Positions 25,458-32,490 of a stretch of 64,000 nt of DNA are shown piece by piece (position 1 is the first letter of the stretch; each line of letters starts with the position of its first letter). The notes under the pieces are model-generated. The model was not told the DNA's origin. It saw only the letters and a program-made list of their open reading frames with translations, and made no database searches. The translations under genes and the position numbers were made by a program. The DNA comes from Xanthomonas campestris pv. phormiicola (lineage in GTDB: Bacteria; Pseudomonadota; Gammaproteobacteria; Xanthomonadales; Xanthomonadaceae), in assembly GCA_025666215.1 (NCBI GenBank), contig CP102593.1, positions 4,787,001-4,851,000 of the forward strand, read 5' to 3'.

Positions 25458-25633
25458 CCGTGGATTCTGGCATCCCGGCGCGTCCGCAGACAGCGGCGGC
25501 GGGTCGCACGGACGACGTTTCCGGCCAAGCCGCCGGCAAGAATCGCGCCGCGTGGCGCTGCCTTCGTTCGGCGGCGATTGTCGGCGCTGTTCGCAACCGC
25601 GGCCCGGCAGCGTGCGCCGCCCGAAATCCAGGC

Positions 25634-25669
25634 AAAAAAAAGCCCGCTTGCAGCGAACTGCCAGCGGGC
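25634..25669 (-). terminator. Strong intrinsic terminator with UUCG loop
   Basis: On the minus strand: GCCCGCT, one mismatch, GCAG, loop TTCG, CTGC, one mismatch, AGCGGGC, then eight T. An 11-bp stem closed by a UUCG tetraloop with an eight-base T tract is a very strong Rho-independent terminator. No minus-strand gene ends close to it: the nearest, the AsmA-like gene, stops about 390 bases upstream. Confidence 0.88.
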
Positions 25670-25705
25670 CTTGCTCCCTCCCCCACGTCGGGATGCAGGT
25701 TGATC
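25634..25705 (-). ncRNA. Candidate small RNA ending at the strong terminator
   Basis: A minus-strand -35-like TTGCAG and a -10-like GAATAA, 17 bases apart, lie near 25715-25745. A transcript from there would be about 70-80 nucleotides, would contain a GGGGGAGGGAG purine run just before the terminator, and has no open reading frame. This is inferred; the stretch could instead be the 3' untranslated end of the AsmA-like gene. Confidence 0.35.
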
Positions 25706-26059
25706 TTGGGCGCTTTATTCGCACATTGCACGCTGCACTGCAAAATGAAACCGGGCAGTACATTCTGCTGCAACGCAGTATGTTTCCCACGCTCGTCTTC
25801 ACATCCGCCGATTACCGCCGATCACGCGCGGACTGCATCGGGCACGCTCGTCGCAGCATCATGCCATGGCCTGTCGGCGGGCCTGCGGATCGGATGCGGC
25901 GCACCGCATCGGCAGTCCGCGTCGCGATCGCAACCGCCCCACCGTGCGTGATCCTCAATGCGCAAGCGTGCGGCGTACGCCGCGGCGCGATGCCATGCAT
26001 CCGGCTGCGCGTGCGCATCGCCACGGCCACGCAGGAAACCGACGACGCCTCGCGCCGGC

Positions 26060-28345
26060 TCAGGGCGCCGACGCGGTCGGTGCCGGAGCGGGCAGCGGGT
26101 CCGGCAACCATGCCGGCTGCCGCTCGTACCATTCGCGCGCGCCGAGCAGATGCCATTGCCGCTGTTCGCCGCGCAGCGCCACGCCGACGCCGAGCACGCC
26201 CCAGCGCGCATACAGCTCGCCCTGGGTGCCGGCATCGCCGACGCGCAGCCGCGCGCGCAGCGACACGCGCTGGTTTTCCGCCTGCAAGCGGTCCAGCCAC
26301 AGCGCGTCCTTGCGCCAGCGCAGCTGGCCGCTGGCGTCCAGTTGCCCGGCATCGGCCAGCTTGAGCAGCCACGCCGGCGCATCGCTGCGCTGCGCGAACA
26401 CCGCCAGCACCGGGCCGGCATCGCGCATCTGGATCTGCACCTGCGCATCGGCCTGCGTGGCCGGCGTTGCGGCGATGCGTCCCTGCGGCACGCGCAGCTT
26501 GGCCCACCAGTCGCGCTGCCTGGCGCCGTCGCCGTAGCGCACGCCCTGCAGGCGCAGCGTGCTGCCGCTCAGGTCGAAGCGCTTGCCCTGCAGTTCCGCG
26601 CGCCGCAGCCGCGCATCGAGATCCAGGTCGCCCGCCAGCGCCAGTCCGGCCGCCTGCAGCCGCGCCTGGCGGCCGCGCACGCGCACGTTGCCTTCGCCCA
26701 CCTGCCCGGCCGCATCCAGGTGCAGGTCGCCGCTGAGCGAGCCGCTGCCGCCGAGCACGCGCACCTGCGCTGCCGGCAGGTAGCGGTTGTAGGCGCGCAG
26801 GTCGGGCACGCGCGCATCGTCGAAGCGCATGCGCGCCTGCAACGATTCCTTCAGCGTCGCCAGCGTGCCGTCGCCCTCCAGGTCCAGGCGCAGGTTCTCG
26901 CCCTGCACGAAGATCGCCTTGGGCTCGACCAGCGGCGCCAGCGCGAACCTGTGCATGCGCACGTCGACCTGGGTGCGCGGCTGCGCGGCAGTGCCGACGA
27001 TGCGTCCGACCGCCTGCGCCTGGCCACGGATGCGCAGCCGCAGCACATCGGCCACGGCCTGCACGTCGGGCACGTCGAGGCGGCTGCCCGGCTGCAGCGC
27101 GCCGTGCGCCAGGCGCAGATCGGCGGACACGTCGCCGCCGCCGTCGAGCCGGAACCAGGGCTTGCGCACCAGCAGGTCGCTGATCCAGTTCAGCGATTCG
27201 AAATGCCAGCGCCCCTGCACCGTGCCGGACAGGCGCGGCAGCACCGCCGCGGGATCGGCGAAGGGCAGCGTGCGTCCAGCGATGCGCAGGTCCGCATCGA
27301 GCATGCTGCGCGGATCGACCTGGCCCGGCAGGCGCGCGCGCAGGCGGATATCGCGATCGACGTCGAGCAGCAGCGCCAGCACGCCGCGATCGGTGGCGCC
27401 GACGCCGGCATGCAGCGGCACCCGCCAGGTCAGCTTGCTGCCCGGCTGCAGTTCGCCGCGCAGCAGGCGCAGATTCGCTTGCACGTGGCCGAGCCCGGGC
27501 TCGGTGCTCAAGCGCGTGTGCGCCCCGGCGGTATCGATGCGCAGCGCCACGCTGCGTCCGTGCAGCTGCAGCGCCAGGTCGGCGATGCCGAGCTTGCGCA
27601 GGCCCGGCGCCTGCGCGCGGTAGTGGCGCGGGAACGAGAAGCGCGCGTCCAGATGCGCCTGGTCGGCGATCTGGCGCTTGCCGTAGCGCACGCTGGCGTC
27701 GTCGAACACGATCTGCGACGGGAACAGTTCCGCCGGCCCGCCCTTGAGTTGCTTGAGGAAGCCCACCGTGCCGTGGCCCCTGCCTTCGATCGCCAGGTCG
27801 CCGACGCGCGCGCGGCGCAGCGTGCCGCTGTGGATCGCATCGAAGCGCAGGGTCCAGCCCTGGTCGCTCTGCGGCGGCGGCGGGATGGCGTCGGCGACGC
27901 GGTCGATCTCGCCGATCACGTTCACCGCCTCCATCCACGGCAGGCGCACCTCGCGGTGCAGCAGCGGCAGCAGGGCGATGCGCGCGCTGGCGCGATCGGC
28001 GCGCAGGCTCCACACGTTGCGCTGCACATGCCCGCGCATACGCAGGTTCCAGGCGGTGACGAAGCCCGGCAGCACGGTCAGCGCCGGGCCGGTGTGCATG
28101 CGGAATTTTTCCGGCTTGCGGTTGGTCGCCATGTCGAACAGCGGCGTGTTGAGGAACACGTTGCCCAGCAGCAGATACAGCAGATAGGCGATCAGCAGTC
28201 CGCGCAGCAGCAGGCGCCACGGACGCGGCAAGCGCCGGTAGCGTGCGAGGGCGGCATTCGGCGAGAGGCGGGCGAAGGGCGGCACCGGCGCACTATCGCC
28301 GCGCCGCGGCGTGGGGCGCGTGAAAGCCGGACGCGACCGCGCCAT
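26060..28345 (-). CDS. AsmA/YhdP-like inner-membrane protein, hypothetical
   Basis: A 761-residue protein with a short cytoplasmic N-terminus, one membrane segment (about 47-67, LLLRGLLIAYLLYLLLGNVFL-like) and a large periplasmic part rich in short repeating beta strands (patterns such as LDADLRIAGRTLPF, GDLDLDARLRRAELQGKRF, LSGDLHLDAAGQVGEGNVRV). This layout is that of AsmA/TamB/YhdP bridge-like proteins involved in outer-membrane lipid homeostasis. It is shorter than YhdP and TamB. I assign the superfamily only. It is divergent from the CoA-transferase gene with 75 bases between them. Confidence 0.65.
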   Translation of the reverse strand: MARSRPAFTRPTPRRGDSAPVPPFARLSPNAALARYRRLPRPWRLLLRGLLIAYLLYLLLGNVFLNTPLFDMATNRKPEKFRMHTGPALTVLPGFVTAWNLRMRGHVQRNVWSLRADRASARIALLPLLHREVRLPWMEAVNVIGEIDRVADAIPPPPQSDQGWTLRFDAIHSGTLRRARVGDLAIEGRGHGTVGFLKQLKGGPAELFPSQIVFDDASVRYGKRQIADQAHLDARFSFPRHYRAQAPGLRKLGIADLALQLHGRSVALRIDTAGAHTRLSTEPGLGHVQANLRLLRGELQPGSKLTWRVPLHAGVGATDRGVLALLLDVDRDIRLRARLPGQVDPRSMLDADLRIAGRTLPFADPAAVLPRLSGTVQGRWHFESLNWISDLLVRKPWFRLDGGGDVSADLRLAHGALQPGSRLDVPDVQAVADVLRLRIRGQAQAVGRIVGTAAQPRTQVDVRMHRFALAPLVEPKAIFVQGENLRLDLEGDGTLATLKESLQARMRFDDARVPDLRAYNRYLPAAQVRVLGGSGSLSGDLHLDAAGQVGEGNVRVRGRQARLQAAGLALAGDLDLDARLRRAELQGKRFDLSGSTLRLQGVRYGDGARQRDWWAKLRVPQGRIAATPATQADAQVQIQMRDAGPVLAVFAQRSDAPAWLLKLADAGQLDASGQLRWRKDALWLDRLQAENQRVSLRARLRVGDAGTQGELYARWGVLGVGVALRGEQRQWHLLGAREWYERQPAWLPDPLPAPAPTASAP

Positions 28346-28420
28346 TGCACCATCGTCGCAAACCCATGCACCGGCGCGATCCGCGATAATCGGAATCCTC
28401 CTTCCCTGCACGGTCGCCCC

Positions 28421-29941
28421 ATGTCCGCCGAACGCATCCTCCACCCGCGCCTGCGCGAGCGCATCGTCACCGCCGAGGCCGCCGCGGCGCTGATCCAGCC
28501 CGGCGAGACGGTGGCGATGAGCGGCTTCACCGGCTCCGGCTACCCAAAGGCGGTACCGGTCGCGCTGGCGCAGCGGATCGAGGCCGCGCACCTGCAGGGC
28601 CAGGCGTTCAAGATCCGGCTGATGACCGGCGCCTCCACCGCCCCGGAACTGGACGGCGCGCTGGCCAAGGCCGAGGGCATCGCCCTGCGCATGCCGTTCC
28701 AGACCGACCCGGACGCGCGCCAGCGGATCAACGCCGGCACCCTGGACTACATCGACATCCACCTCAGCCACGTCGCCCAGCACGTGTGGTTCGGCTTCTA
28801 CGGACAGATCGACACCGCGGTGGTGGAGGTGGCCGGCATCCGCGAAGACGGCAGCCTGGTCCCGTCCACCTCGATCGGCAACAACAAGACCTGGCTGGAC
28901 CTGGCCAAGAAGGTGATCGTCGAGGTCAACGACTGGCAGCCGGCCGGCATCGACGGCATGCACGACGTGTACTACGGCACCGCGCTGCCGCCGCAGCGCA
29001 AGCCGATCCCGCTGCTGCACGCCGACGACCGCATCGGCGAGCCGTCGCTGCGCTGCGATCCGGACAAGATCGTGGCGGTGGTGCGCACCCATGGCCCCGA
29101 CCGCAACAGCCCGTTCACCCCGGCCGACGCCACCAGCGAACGCATCGCCGCGCACCTGATCGACTTCCTCAAGCACGAAGTGAGCAAGGGCCGGCTGCCG
29201 GCCAACCTGCTGCCGCTGCAGTCGGGCGTGGGCAACATTCCCAACGCGGTGCTGGCCGGCCTGGCCAGCAGCGGCTTCCGCGACCTGAGCGCCTTCACCG
29301 AGGTGATCCAGGACGGCATGCTCGACCTGCTGCGCAGCGGCGTGCTGAAGGTGGCCTCGTGCACGGGGTTTGCGCTGAGTCCGGAGGCGAACGAGGAGTT
29401 CAAGCGCAACATCGATTTCTACCGCGAGCGCATCATCCTGCGCACGCAGGAGATCTCCAATCATCCCGAACTGGTGCGGCGGCTGGGTTGCATCGCCATG
29501 AACGGCATGATCGAGGCCGACCTGTACGGCAACGTCAATTCCACCCACGTGATGGGCAGCCGCATCATGAACGGCATCGGCGGCTCCGGCGACTTCGCCC
29601 GCAACGGCTTCCTGTCGATCTTCCTCAGCCCCAGCACCGCCAAGCACGGCAGCATCTCGGCGATCGTGCCGATGGTCAGCCACGTGGACCACACCGAGCA
29701 CGACGTCTCCATCATCGTCACCGAACACGGCCTGGCCGACCTGCGCGGGCTGCCGCCGCGGCACCGCGCACGGCAGCTGATCGACCACTGCGTGGACCCG
29801 AGCTACCGCGCGCAGCTGGAAGACTATTTCGACCGCGCGCTGCGCGACAGCGACGGCAAGCACACCCCGCACCTGCTGCCCGAGGCGCTGTCCTGGCACC
29901 AGCGCTGGCTGGATACAGGCAGCATGCACGCGGCAGGTTGA
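28421..29941 (+). CDS. Succinyl-CoA:acetate CoA-transferase / acetyl-CoA hydrolase family
   Basis: A 506-residue class I CoA-transferase. The oxyanion-hole motif GVGNIPNAVLAGL and the following FTEVIQDGMLDLL, whose glutamate forms the acyl-glutamyl anhydride, match the acetate-type enzymes (AarC of Acetobacter, Cat1). The likely reaction moves CoA from succinyl-CoA to acetate. The length matches AarC (505). It is transcribed alone, divergent from the AsmA-like gene and followed by intergenic repeats. Confidence 0.9.
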   Translation: MSAERILHPRLRERIVTAEAAAALIQPGETVAMSGFTGSGYPKAVPVALAQRIEAAHLQGQAFKIRLMTGASTAPELDGALAKAEGIALRMPFQTDPDARQRINAGTLDYIDIHLSHVAQHVWFGFYGQIDTAVVEVAGIREDGSLVPSTSIGNNKTWLDLAKKVIVEVNDWQPAGIDGMHDVYYGTALPPQRKPIPLLHADDRIGEPSLRCDPDKIVAVVRTHGPDRNSPFTPADATSERIAAHLIDFLKHEVSKGRLPANLLPLQSGVGNIPNAVLAGLASSGFRDLSAFTEVIQDGMLDLLRSGVLKVASCTGFALSPEANEEFKRNIDFYRERIILRTQEISNHPELVRRLGCIAMNGMIEADLYGNVNSTHVMGSRIMNGIGGSGDFARNGFLSIFLSPSTAKHGSISAIVPMVSHVDHTEHDVSIIVTEHGLADLRGLPPRHRARQLIDHCVDPSYRAQLEDYFDRALRDSDGKHTPHLLPEALSWHQRWLDTGSMHAAG

Positions 29942-30183
29942 TCGAAAGCGCTGCACACCGCCGCAGCCGCGGCTCCTCCCCGCGTTTGCAGGCGCGGCTT
30001 CAGCCGCGACAAGCGAAGCGGCGAGGCCTGCCGGCTCCGGACACAGTCGGGGCTGACGTCCCTCCCACAGCGCACCCAGCCAGCTGGCCGCAAGTCCCCT
30101 GTGGGAGCGACGTCAGTCGTGACGAGCGAAGCGAGGATGCCGACCGACTGCGGGTGCAGCCGCAGCCAAACCGCACGGCCCCG
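29942..30183. repeat. Intergenic repeat pair
   Basis: Two inverted variants of the Xanthomonas repeat occur here: 'gcaggcgcggcttcagccgcgac' near 29990 and 'tgtgggagcgacgtcagtcgtgac' near 30100, with 'gggctgacgtccctcccacagcgc' between them. They can fold into long hairpins and follow the CoA-transferase stop. Confidence 0.6.
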
Positions 30184-30468
30184 TCATGCGTCGATGGACG
30201 TGGAACCGCGCTCAGGCTCGCTCAGGAACGCCAGCTTGCGCGCGCGCGGCAGTTGCTTGAGCGCGTATTCGGCGCGCGAGGCGGCGGCGCGATCCGGATA
30301 GGCACGGCTGGCCAGCAGCCGCAACGGCGGATTGGCGCGGGTGTACTTGGCGCCGGTGCCGCGCAGATGCGCCCGGTAGCGCGCCTCCAGGTCCAGGGTG
30401 ATGCCCGCGTAGTAGCTGCCGTTGCGGCATTCGAGCAGGTACAGGAACCAGGGCGTGGCGTCGGCCAT
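30184..30468 (-). CDS. GIY-YIG domain protein (UPF0213/YhbQ-like)
   Basis: A 94-residue protein that is a single GIY-YIG nuclease domain: [28 protein letters not shown], where the GIY and YIG positions read LYLLEC and YYAGIT, then [16 protein letters not shown] and [18 protein letters not shown]. YhbQ-like proteins are small putative DNA-processing nucleases. The start at 30468 (MADATPWF) is preferred to 30489 by homologue length. The tail after residue 80 is variable. Confidence 0.88.
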   Translation of the reverse strand: MADATPWFLYLLECRNGSYYAGITLDLEARYRAHLRGTGAKYTRANPPLRLLASRAYPDRAAASRAEYALKQLPRARKLAFLSEPERGSTSIDA

Positions 30469-31076
30469 GGGCGCATTATCGGCCAGCACGGGATTTGCGC
30501 CACCGTTCGCGAGCGCCGCATCGCCGTATGCGTTCGACTTCTGGGCATGCCGCTGCTCATCCGATGCCGACGCCCATCATCGCGACCGCCTCGCCGCGCT
30601 GAACCGCCACGAAACCGGCTTTAACGCAACCCGAACACCTTGCCAGCCGCTGGCACACGCCGGCAAACCGCAGCCACGGCACGGGCGCATAAATTCATCA
30701 CCGGCCGGATGCCGTCGATGAAGAGGCTCTCTCCCTTTGGATTCGACGGCACGGCCGGGTCTTTTTTGGGTGACACGCAATGGGGAGCCTGGAGGTTGCC
30801 TGCGACCTGCCACGGGCCCCAAGGCCGCTTGCGACAAGCCTGGCCTGTCGCCCCATCGCACGCACCGGCCGCTCCAGCCTGCTGGCTGACGAGGCCACAT
30901 GGCGCGGCTGGAGCCGCTCCCACAAGAAAGCGGCGTGCGTGCAGGAAGAGCGGAATGCGCGCGCTGTGGCGCGTGCCGCATTGCTTCGGCCGCGGCGGGC
31001 ATCGCGATGACGACGGGTCTGTCGGGCGCCGCGCACCGGGCTCGCCGCCCGATGCCCGGCCGCCCCGCCGCGCCGC
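30469..31076. other. Intergenic region between GIY-YIG gene and aroG
   Basis: About 600 bases. Overlapping short frames occur on both strands (for example 30621-30923 minus and 30640-31194 plus), but none has a ribosome-binding site, a recognisable domain or a natural composition along its length. It contains one 'ggagccgctcccacaag' repeat near 30910. No gene is called. Confidence 0.5.
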
Positions 31077-32150
31077 TCAGGCCGCCTGCGACAACCGCGC
31101 CTGGCGCCGCGCGCGTACCGCCTGCGCCAGGCGCTCCAGCACCTGCACCGAGCTGTCCCAATCGATGCAGCCATCGGTGATGCTCTGCCCGTAGACCAGC
31201 GATTGGCCTTCCACCAGTTCCTGGCGGCCGCCGACCAGGTGGCTCTCCACCATCGCGCCGACGATGCGGGTCTGCCCGGCTTCCAGCTGCGCGGCGATGT
31301 CCTCGATCACCTTGGGCTGGTTGTCCGGGTTCTTGCCGCTATTGGCGTGGCTGGCGTCGACCATCAGCCGTGCCGGCAACCCGGCCTTCTCCAGCACCTG
31401 GCCGGCGGCGGCGACGCTGGCCGCATCGTAGTTGGGCAGCTTGCCGCCGCGCAGGATGACGTGGCAATCGGGATTGCCGGTGGTGGTGGCGACCGCGGTC
31501 TGCCCGTCCTTGGTCACCGCCAGGAAATGGTGCGGATGCGAGGCCGCGCCGACCGCATCCACCGCGATCTTGACGTCGCCGCTGGTGCCGTTCTTGAACC
31601 CGACCGGGCACGACAGGCCCGAGGCCAGTTCGCGATGCACCTGGCTTTCGGTGGTGCGCGCGCCGATCGCGCCCCAGGCGACCAGGTCGGCGATGTACTG
31701 CGGCGAGATGATGTCGAGGAATTCCACCCCGGCCGGCAGGCCGAGGCGGTTGATGTCGCGCAGCAGGCCGCGCGCCAGGCGCAGGCCCTTGTTGATGTCG
31801 AAGCTGCCGTCGAGGTTGGGGTCGTTGATCAGGCCCTTCCAGCCGACCGTGGTGCGCGGCTTCTCGAAGTACACCCGCATCACGATCTCCAGCGCATCGC
31901 CGTAGGTGTCGCGCAGCGGGCGCAGGCGCTGCGCGTACTCCATCGCCGCCACCGGATCGTGGATCGAGCACGGGCCGATCACCACCGCCAGGCGGTCGTC
32001 GCGGCCGTGCAGGATCTCGTGCAGCGCCGCGCGCGAGGCGGCCACGGTCTGCGAGGCCTCCTCGTCGCAGGGCAGCAGCGACAGCAGGTGGGCGGGCGGG
32101 GTCAGCGGTTCGATCTTGCGGATGCGCAGATCGTCGGTATGGGGAGCCAT
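31077..32150 (-). CDS. aroG: 3-deoxy-D-arabino-heptulosonate 7-phosphate (DAHP) synthase, class I
   Basis: A 357-residue class I alpha DAHP synthase (E. coli AroG has 350). It condenses phosphoenolpyruvate and erythrose-4-phosphate, the first step of aromatic amino acid synthesis. Visible active-site motifs are VIGPCSIHDP, MRVYFEKPRTTVGWKGLINDP (as RVYFEKPRTTVGWKG), GARTTESQVHRELASG, GFKNGTSG, LRGGKLPNY and MVDASHANSGKN. Which aromatic amino acid inhibits it cannot be told safely by eye. Expression appears to be controlled by the leader peptide and attenuator at 32201-32334. Confidence 0.95.
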   Translation of the reverse strand: MAPHTDDLRIRKIEPLTPPAHLLSLLPCDEEASQTVAASRAALHEILHGRDDRLAVVIGPCSIHDPVAAMEYAQRLRPLRDTYGDALEIVMRVYFEKPRTTVGWKGLINDPNLDGSFDINKGLRLARGLLRDINRLGLPAGVEFLDIISPQYIADLVAWGAIGARTTESQVHRELASGLSCPVGFKNGTSGDVKIAVDAVGAASHPHHFLAVTKDGQTAVATTTGNPDCHVILRGGKLPNYDAASVAAAGQVLEKAGLPARLMVDASHANSGKNPDNQPKVIEDIAAQLEAGQTRIVGAMVESHLVGGRQELVEGQSLVYGQSITDGCIDWDSSVQVLERLAQAVRARRQARLSQAA

Positions 32151-32200
32151 GGGGAATCTCTCGGTCGGGTTCTGGGTGGGGGACCAGGTCCGGCGGCATG

Positions 32201-32227
32201 AAAAAAGCCGCCAGGTTCGCTGGCGGC
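32201..32227 (-). terminator. Attenuator terminator before aroG
   Basis: On the minus strand: GCCGCCAG, CGAAC, CTGGCGGC, then six T. An 8-bp perfect GC stem and T tract lie 51 bases before the aroG start codon and 27 bases after the stop of the aromatic-rich leader peptide. The 5' arm (with the next base pairs, CCGCCAGCG) is also complementary to CCGCTGGCGG inside the leader coding sequence, so a competing antiterminator can form. Confidence 0.88.
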
Positions 32228-32286
32228 TTTCGGGGATGCGGCTGAAGTTTCCTTCAGGGTGAACGCACTCCTTCCTCCGCCAGCGG
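32218..32286 (-). promoter_or_regulatory. Predicted antiterminator pairing of the aroG leader
   Basis: CGCTGGCGG in leader-peptide codons 17-20 (32277-32286 on the plus strand) is perfectly complementary over nine bases to CCGCCAGCG (32218-32226), which is the 5' arm of the terminator. A ribosome stalled on the upstream aromatic codons would leave the leader segment free to take this arm and prevent termination. When aromatic amino acids are plentiful the ribosome would read through and the terminator would form. Confidence 0.75.
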
Positions 32287-32334
32287 CATCGGAAAAACGT
32301 AGTACCAAAAATAAAAGCTGCGGTTGGCGTTCAT
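32254..32334 (-). CDS. aroG leader peptide, Phe/Tyr/Trp-rich
   Basis: A 26-residue open frame, too short for routine gene calling. Residues 6-14 read SFYFWYYVF: three Phe, three Tyr and one Trp in eight positions, which is far beyond chance. The stop lies 27 bases before the attenuator hairpin and 104 bases before aroG. An in-frame ATG nine bases upstream (32343) is an alternative start. No Shine-Dalgarno sequence is visible before either ATG; a TATCAA just upstream could be a -10 box, so the mRNA may be leaderless or nearly so. The function is as a ribosome-stalling sensor of charged aromatic tRNAs, not as a product. Confidence 0.85.
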   Translation of the reverse strand: MNANRSFYFWYYVFPMPLAEEGVRSP

Positions 32335-32368
32335 TGGGTGCATTGATAGCACAGGATTTTTGCGAGTG

Positions 32369-32392
32369 CCACAGTTGCTGATGCAACTGTGG
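32369..32392. promoter_or_regulatory. 10-bp perfect inverted repeat upstream of the aroG leader
   Basis: CCACAGTTGC-TGAT-GCAACTGTGG lies 35-58 bases before the leader ATG, close to where a -35 element would be. It could be an operator for an aromatic-responsive regulator, or the 3' hairpin of the TonB receptor transcript ending at 32491; it lacks a T tract. Confidence 0.4.
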
Positions 32393-32397
32393 CTGCG

Positions 32398-32490
32398 GGA
32401 CTCGGGACTCGGGACTCGCAAAACAGGTTCTCGCGTACTGACCGGGTCTGGGCTCTTCCGAGTCCCGAGTCCCCGGCCCCGAGTCCCGGC
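32398..32490. repeat. Inverted 'gggactcgggactc' repeat after the TonB receptor gene
   Basis: Three tandem units of 'gggactc' (about 32398-32422) face two to three inverted units 'gagtccc/gagtcccgg' (about 32460-32485). They could form a long hairpin between the receptor stop and the aroG leader promoter. Tandem pentamer/heptamer repeats of this kind are common between Xanthomonas genes. Confidence 0.55.

Larger units (their letters stand above)
25458..26059. other. Intergenic region between glnE and the AsmA-like gene
   Basis: About 600 bases with no credible protein gene. It holds a strong minus-strand terminator (25634-25669) with a candidate small RNA just before it. Frames such as 25294-26364 on the plus strand are Arg/Ala-rich shadows. 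Confidence 0.6.

Noticed and set aside
25958..28420. Long plus-strand frame running into the CoA-transferase
   Set aside because: It is antisense to the AsmA-like gene and Arg/His/Ala-rich; the real start is 28421.
30621..30923. 100-codon minus-strand frame upstream of aroG
   Set aside because: Competing frames on both strands, no start signals and repeat sequence inside; not supported as a gene.
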